Below, piece after piece: positions 60,517 through 64,000 of a stretch of DNA of 64,000 nt. Position numbers and translations under genes: made by a program. Below the pieces are notes generated by a model, which saw nothing but the letters and a program-made list of their open reading frames with translations, was not told the origin of the DNA and did not search any database. The stretch spans positions 11,656,001 to 11,720,000 of the forward strand of contig OX485809.1 of NCBI GenBank assembly GCA_950295325.1, written 5' to 3'. How positions within the stretch are numbered: position 1 is the first letter of the stretch; every line of letters starts with the position of its first letter. Source of the stretch: Polytrichum commune. Lineage: Eukaryota; Streptophyta; Polytrichopsida; Polytrichales; Polytrichaceae.

Positions 60517-60840
60517 GCTACACTAAATAGGATATTTAGTGTTGATACATTAAATACAAATGCATACACTAAATATCAATAACCCTATGAAAGTAAGTAA
60601 CATTAAATGTAAAATCAAACACTAACTATCAACTATGGTAATATGTGGAAGCTACATGTTTGAATTTAGTGTTAGTAAGAATCTAAAAATAAATAACAAT
60701 GATAAAAGGAGAATTCCAACATATCTTCTAGCAAATCTTCTAACACTAATTATCAAAGAATTGAAAATTAATGTTGAGCAAAGTAGGGTGGTAACAACAT
60801 TAAATATAATCAAACACCAAATATCCTATTTAGTGTAGTG
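60517..60840. mobile_element. CACTACACTAAATAT-ended MITE, copy 2
   Basis: The 324-bp homologue of 50267-50593. Shared internal blocks include aataaccctatgaaagtaag and gtagggtggtaacaaca. The ends are ctacactaaataggatattt and its complement. Confidence 0.75.
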
Positions 60841-61019
60841 ACAACACAAGGTACATGTCACATGTAAATTACATGTCACATGTACAAATTAAATCGCTCA
60901 TTTTTTTTGTGAAAATTGTTGTGAGAAGATTTGCAAGCCACATCTTGGACACATTTAACAAGAAGAGGGGAATTTAACAAAATGGGGAAGCAAGAATTTG
61001 TCATTGCACTAAATTCCAT

Positions 61020-63340
61020 GAATTATACATTAAGTATGGGAGAAGGGGAGAATGGAGGAAGGTAATTTGCCTTTGATGCAAAGAATATTTGGTCTAATGC
61101 ATGCCAAACATTGGCAACAAGGCAAAAAACATTAGCAAGGCAGTAGCCATGATCGTAATGTATTTTGTGGGGGATGATTGTTTTGTGTGTCGGTATGGAT
61201 GAGCGTGTAGTGACAAGATGTAGGGTGGGAGAGGAAGGTGTCTGCAATTGCATATAATGTTTTGTTGTGTTTATTAGTATGAAGAGAGTTGAAATGTTTG
61301 TTAGTACAACATGATAACAAGTGAAGGCATGTATCAATTTGTTGGAAGTGGCAAAGGTTACATAAAGGGAATATGGTAGGATTGGACATTTGTTGTTTAC
61401 GTTAGTACCCATGTAACATCTATAGTGGAATTTGAGTACTTGTGTTATTTGGGCATCCAAGACAAGTTTGGAGTCTGATGTCCTATGAGGTGGAAGGGTG
61501 TTAGACTTAGAGGAATGGGGTTGTAATGTATTAGCTTTATCGTTATTGTGTATATTGTTGGTGTGGGCTTTGTCTTTTTTGGATGAGGATTTTGTGATTG
61601 GTGTGTTGGATGTAGAGTAAGATGGTGGCATTCAAAATTTGTCTGGGTGGTTGTGTTGGGAGGAAGGATAATGTAGGTGATTATGGAGAAGAATAAATAA
61701 TGTTAGATTATATGTGAATATAAAATTGTCAATATGGAGGATTTTTAGTACGTTGGACATCCAAGAGTATTGTGTATAATTTGGCATGAAGGATGTTAGG
61801 GTAGCATGGTAGTTTAGTGTCAATGGAGGTGTTTGGTTAAATACTCATGATCTAGCTATATTACCTTGTGTGTGTGTGTGTGGGGGGGGGGGGGGGACGT
61901 CATTCCATGTGTGATAGGAGAGGGGGATGGAATGGAGTGTATTATTGATGAAAGTTGGAGTAGAGTTTTGGCTAATGTACGACATGGTAAGTAATTGTGG
62001 TTCTTTGTTAGCATAGTATGAAGGGAGGTCAGTGACGGGGGTGTATGGTAGAGATAAAGGGGATAGTAAAGATGTGATTGATATGTGGGTGATTGAGGAA
62101 GGTGAGAGGGTTTTGGGACCAATCATTATGGTTATGGGGGAATGTGAGGAGAAAGATGCTATTGGGATCATTTTGTGTAACAATACGGGTCCATTGAAGG
62201 GCTTGCGGGATTAAGCTATGGGAGGTAGGCATGTCCATTGGTATGTGAAAGCATATTCAAGGGAACCAAACATGATGTCCGTGTTGTGGGGGGAGTGGTA
62301 TTGAGTGAATTGTAGTGGGCAAGTAAGAGGAGATGAGAAATAGGAGTGGGTAAGGTCTATATCATTTACCATGGGATCTAAATTGTTGTTGGGAAGGGAC
62401 ATGTAACAATTTAAAAAGGTAAGAACTCGGGTTTGTGAGGGAGAATGTATATATATCTTTGAATCAAAAAAAGCATTTCAATGGCGAAGTCTTGGGGGGA
62501 GGGGGTGGATGGATGTTGTTATTAGAAGTTTGAGAGATGAAATTAGTGAAGTTGTCCCATAACCAAGTACATTGGGTGAGGGTAACGGATATTTGGTAAG
62601 CGCCATTATGGCCATGAATTTGGGCATATGGGGGTGGATTTGTATTGTGGGTTGGGATGCGAGGATGTCTTCATTGGGGTTGAGTTCTCTAGTCTCGAGG
62701 GTGAGAGAGGGTATGTGGAGAGCGGGACAAACATAATGGTGGTCTTTATGTTGTGGTTGTGTGTAGGAGGATAGGAGGATCATTTAAGTCTTTATTATGT
62801 GGTTTGTTGGCAATATTAGGTGAAGAGAAGAAAATGATGTTTATACGAAATATCATCTATGTTAATTAGGACATGGTCCTTGATTCAATGAGATTGTGGG
62901 TGAGATAGCAACCATGTACATAAGAAGTCATATGTTTTTTTGTGACACCTTATTTATATTTACGTTTGGTTAATTTAAGCGATCTGATTTTATGAATTGG
63001 AGTGCCATACATGCGCACTGGAGGGGGGGGGGCGGATACGAACAAAGTTATGGCAGTTGGGGGGAAGAAAGTATGAGCTTGTAGGAGAGCAGTTGTCATA
63101 ATGTGAGATCTAGTGTGAAATTTAATAAGGAATTGTGTGGGGGAGAGTGTACAATGTTGTTGAGATTCTTGGATCTAACAAAGAGTGGTGATGTTAAAAG
63201 AGGCAAGTCTAGTGAGGAATTTTGTTGTATTGGGTTTTTGTGTTGCATGAGGGTGTTACACAAAGGACTGGAGTACCATTCGGTATGGAGAGGGGGGGGG
63301 GGGGGTTGTGCAAAGGGAATGTGTGTGAGCAACAATCACC
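61020..63340 (-). pseudogene. Decayed retroelement-like coding region (possible LINE C-terminus)
   Basis: On the minus strand, several consecutive frames (202, 112, 101 and 85 codons) are C-rich and can be read in series with frameshifts. Around 61389-61132 the pattern CNLCHFQQIDTCLHLLSCC, followed by HTNKHNKTL, resembles the cysteine/histidine finger after the reverse transcriptase of some non-LTR elements. I saw no intact reverse-transcriptase catalytic motif, so the assignment rests on that finger-like pattern and the run of frames. Long G runs (about 61881-61896, 63022-63032) break it. It could be another type of repeat. Confidence 0.33.
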
Positions 63341-63709
63341 CCCACCCTTCGATTGCGTCCTAGTCCGGGTGGGAGGTCAAGTACCACATCCTAAGCTTAC
63401 CATTCCCATGTGCAATCACAATTCGATAGAGGTGGGGAAATTGGTGTATATAACACCCTTTGTTTTATTAATCATGCGTGTTTTATTAATCAGGACTGGA
63501 GTACCATTCGGTATGGAGAGGGGGGGGGGGTTGTGCAAAGGGAATGTGTGTGAGCAACAATCACCCCCACCCTTCGATTGCGTCCTAGTCCGGGTGGGAG
63601 GTCAAGTACCACATCCTAAGCTTACCATTCCCATGTGCAATCACAATTCGATAGAGGTGGGGAAATTGGTGTATATAACACCCTTTGTTTTATTAATCAT
63701 GCGTGCATT
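63264..63709 (+). repeat. Tandem duplication, 228-bp unit, two near-identical copies
   Basis: Units start with ggactggagtaccattcggt at 63265 and 63493. They are essentially identical except for the length of a G run (about 14 versus 10). A 166-codon frame runs through both copies but appears to be a repeat artefact. Near-identity indicates a very recent duplication, or possibly an assembly artefact. Confidence 0.88.
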
Positions 63710-64000
63710 CATCAATGCTTGATAGCTAAATGATGTCAATCCCCAATAAATCAATTGAGTCCCTTCCACATTCCATCCTAAATTGCACCATTCCTCCACA
63801 ATCAATTAGTCTAGCAAGTCATCTACCTCCCACCTCCCACTAACTACCAGCTCACTTCCAATTCCAACTCGTTGGCACTACTTCCTTACCTTTTGGTTCC
63901 CTAGTTGTTCTCCCAGAGAGCTGGTCGGTTGCCTCAGGGATGAGCATCTACACCCCTTTCCTTCAAGTGCAACTCCCCTACTCCCACCTCGGCATCACCT
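63710..64000. other. Window end, nothing recognised
   Basis: C-rich sequence (cacctcccactaactaccag) with no supported gene. Confidence 0.35.

Noticed and set aside
63222-63722. 166-codon frame, one of the longest in the window
   Set aside because: Runs through two copies of a tandem duplication and through poly-G; repeated peptide, no family.
1-64000. CRISPR arrays, bacterial operons or ribosomal RNA genes
   Set aside because: No direct-repeat/spacer pattern, no bacterial-type gene spacing and no rRNA-like segment; spliced genes show a eukaryotic nuclear sequence.

Overview
The window is a gene-poor, transposon-rich stretch of a plant nuclear genome. Two multi-exon genes are well supported, both on the + strand. 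The first (4180-6936, three exons) encodes intraflagellar transport protein 20, a 138-residue protein that aligns without gaps to the IFT20 family (family alignment recalled, not computed). IFT20 is needed to build cilia and flagella. Together with GT-AG introns and plant-type repeats, this points to a land plant with swimming sperm (bryophyte, lycophyte, fern, cycad or Ginkgo), not a flowering plant. The repeat load suggests a large-genome lycophyte or fern, but I cannot name the species. The second gene (56670-59182, three exons) encodes a 464-residue protein with two predicted membrane segments followed by MORN repeats in strict 23-residue phase. It belongs to the plant family often mislabelled 'SET7/9-like'. 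A GC-rich block and a tandem-repeated, trinucleotide-containing leader lie upstream of it.

Layout: 1-2682 no gene; 2683-4121 three transposon pieces ending just upstream of IFT20; 4180-6936 IFT20, with a degenerate tandem array in intron 1; 6937-7460 coding-like 3' flank; 7461-53500 almost entirely repeats; 53520-56650 GC-rich block, leader repeats and presumed 5' UTR; 56670-59182 MORN gene; 59886-64000 inverted-repeat elements, a decayed minus-strand retroelement-like region and a recent tandem duplication.

Several transposon families could be bounded to the base by target-site duplications (TSDs). (i) A Tc1/mariner pogo/Tigger family with TA duplications has one 2.3-kb copy (14265-16564) with a broken CENP-B/DDE protein gene, plus two internally deleted relatives (2683-3459 and 13234-13931). 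(ii) PIF/Harbinger-like MITEs with TTA/TAA/TGA duplications include a '504-bp' family with GGGCCACTTCACAC ends and a near-identical fold-back pair (28568-28961 and 39902-40296). (iii) A hAT-like family has 15-bp ends and 8-bp duplications. Two of its copies are about 410 bp. A third, 3.2-kb copy (36001-39238) splits a Harbinger-like MITE and carries DNA that looks like captured gene fragments. Other items are a tRNA-derived SINE-like unit, short dispersed palindromes and several tandem duplications.

The two genes have no evident functional link. The most notable discoveries are the gene-fragment-carrying hAT element, the nested TGA insertion chain at 39239-40299 and the reuse of a MITE fragment immediately upstream of the IFT20 start.
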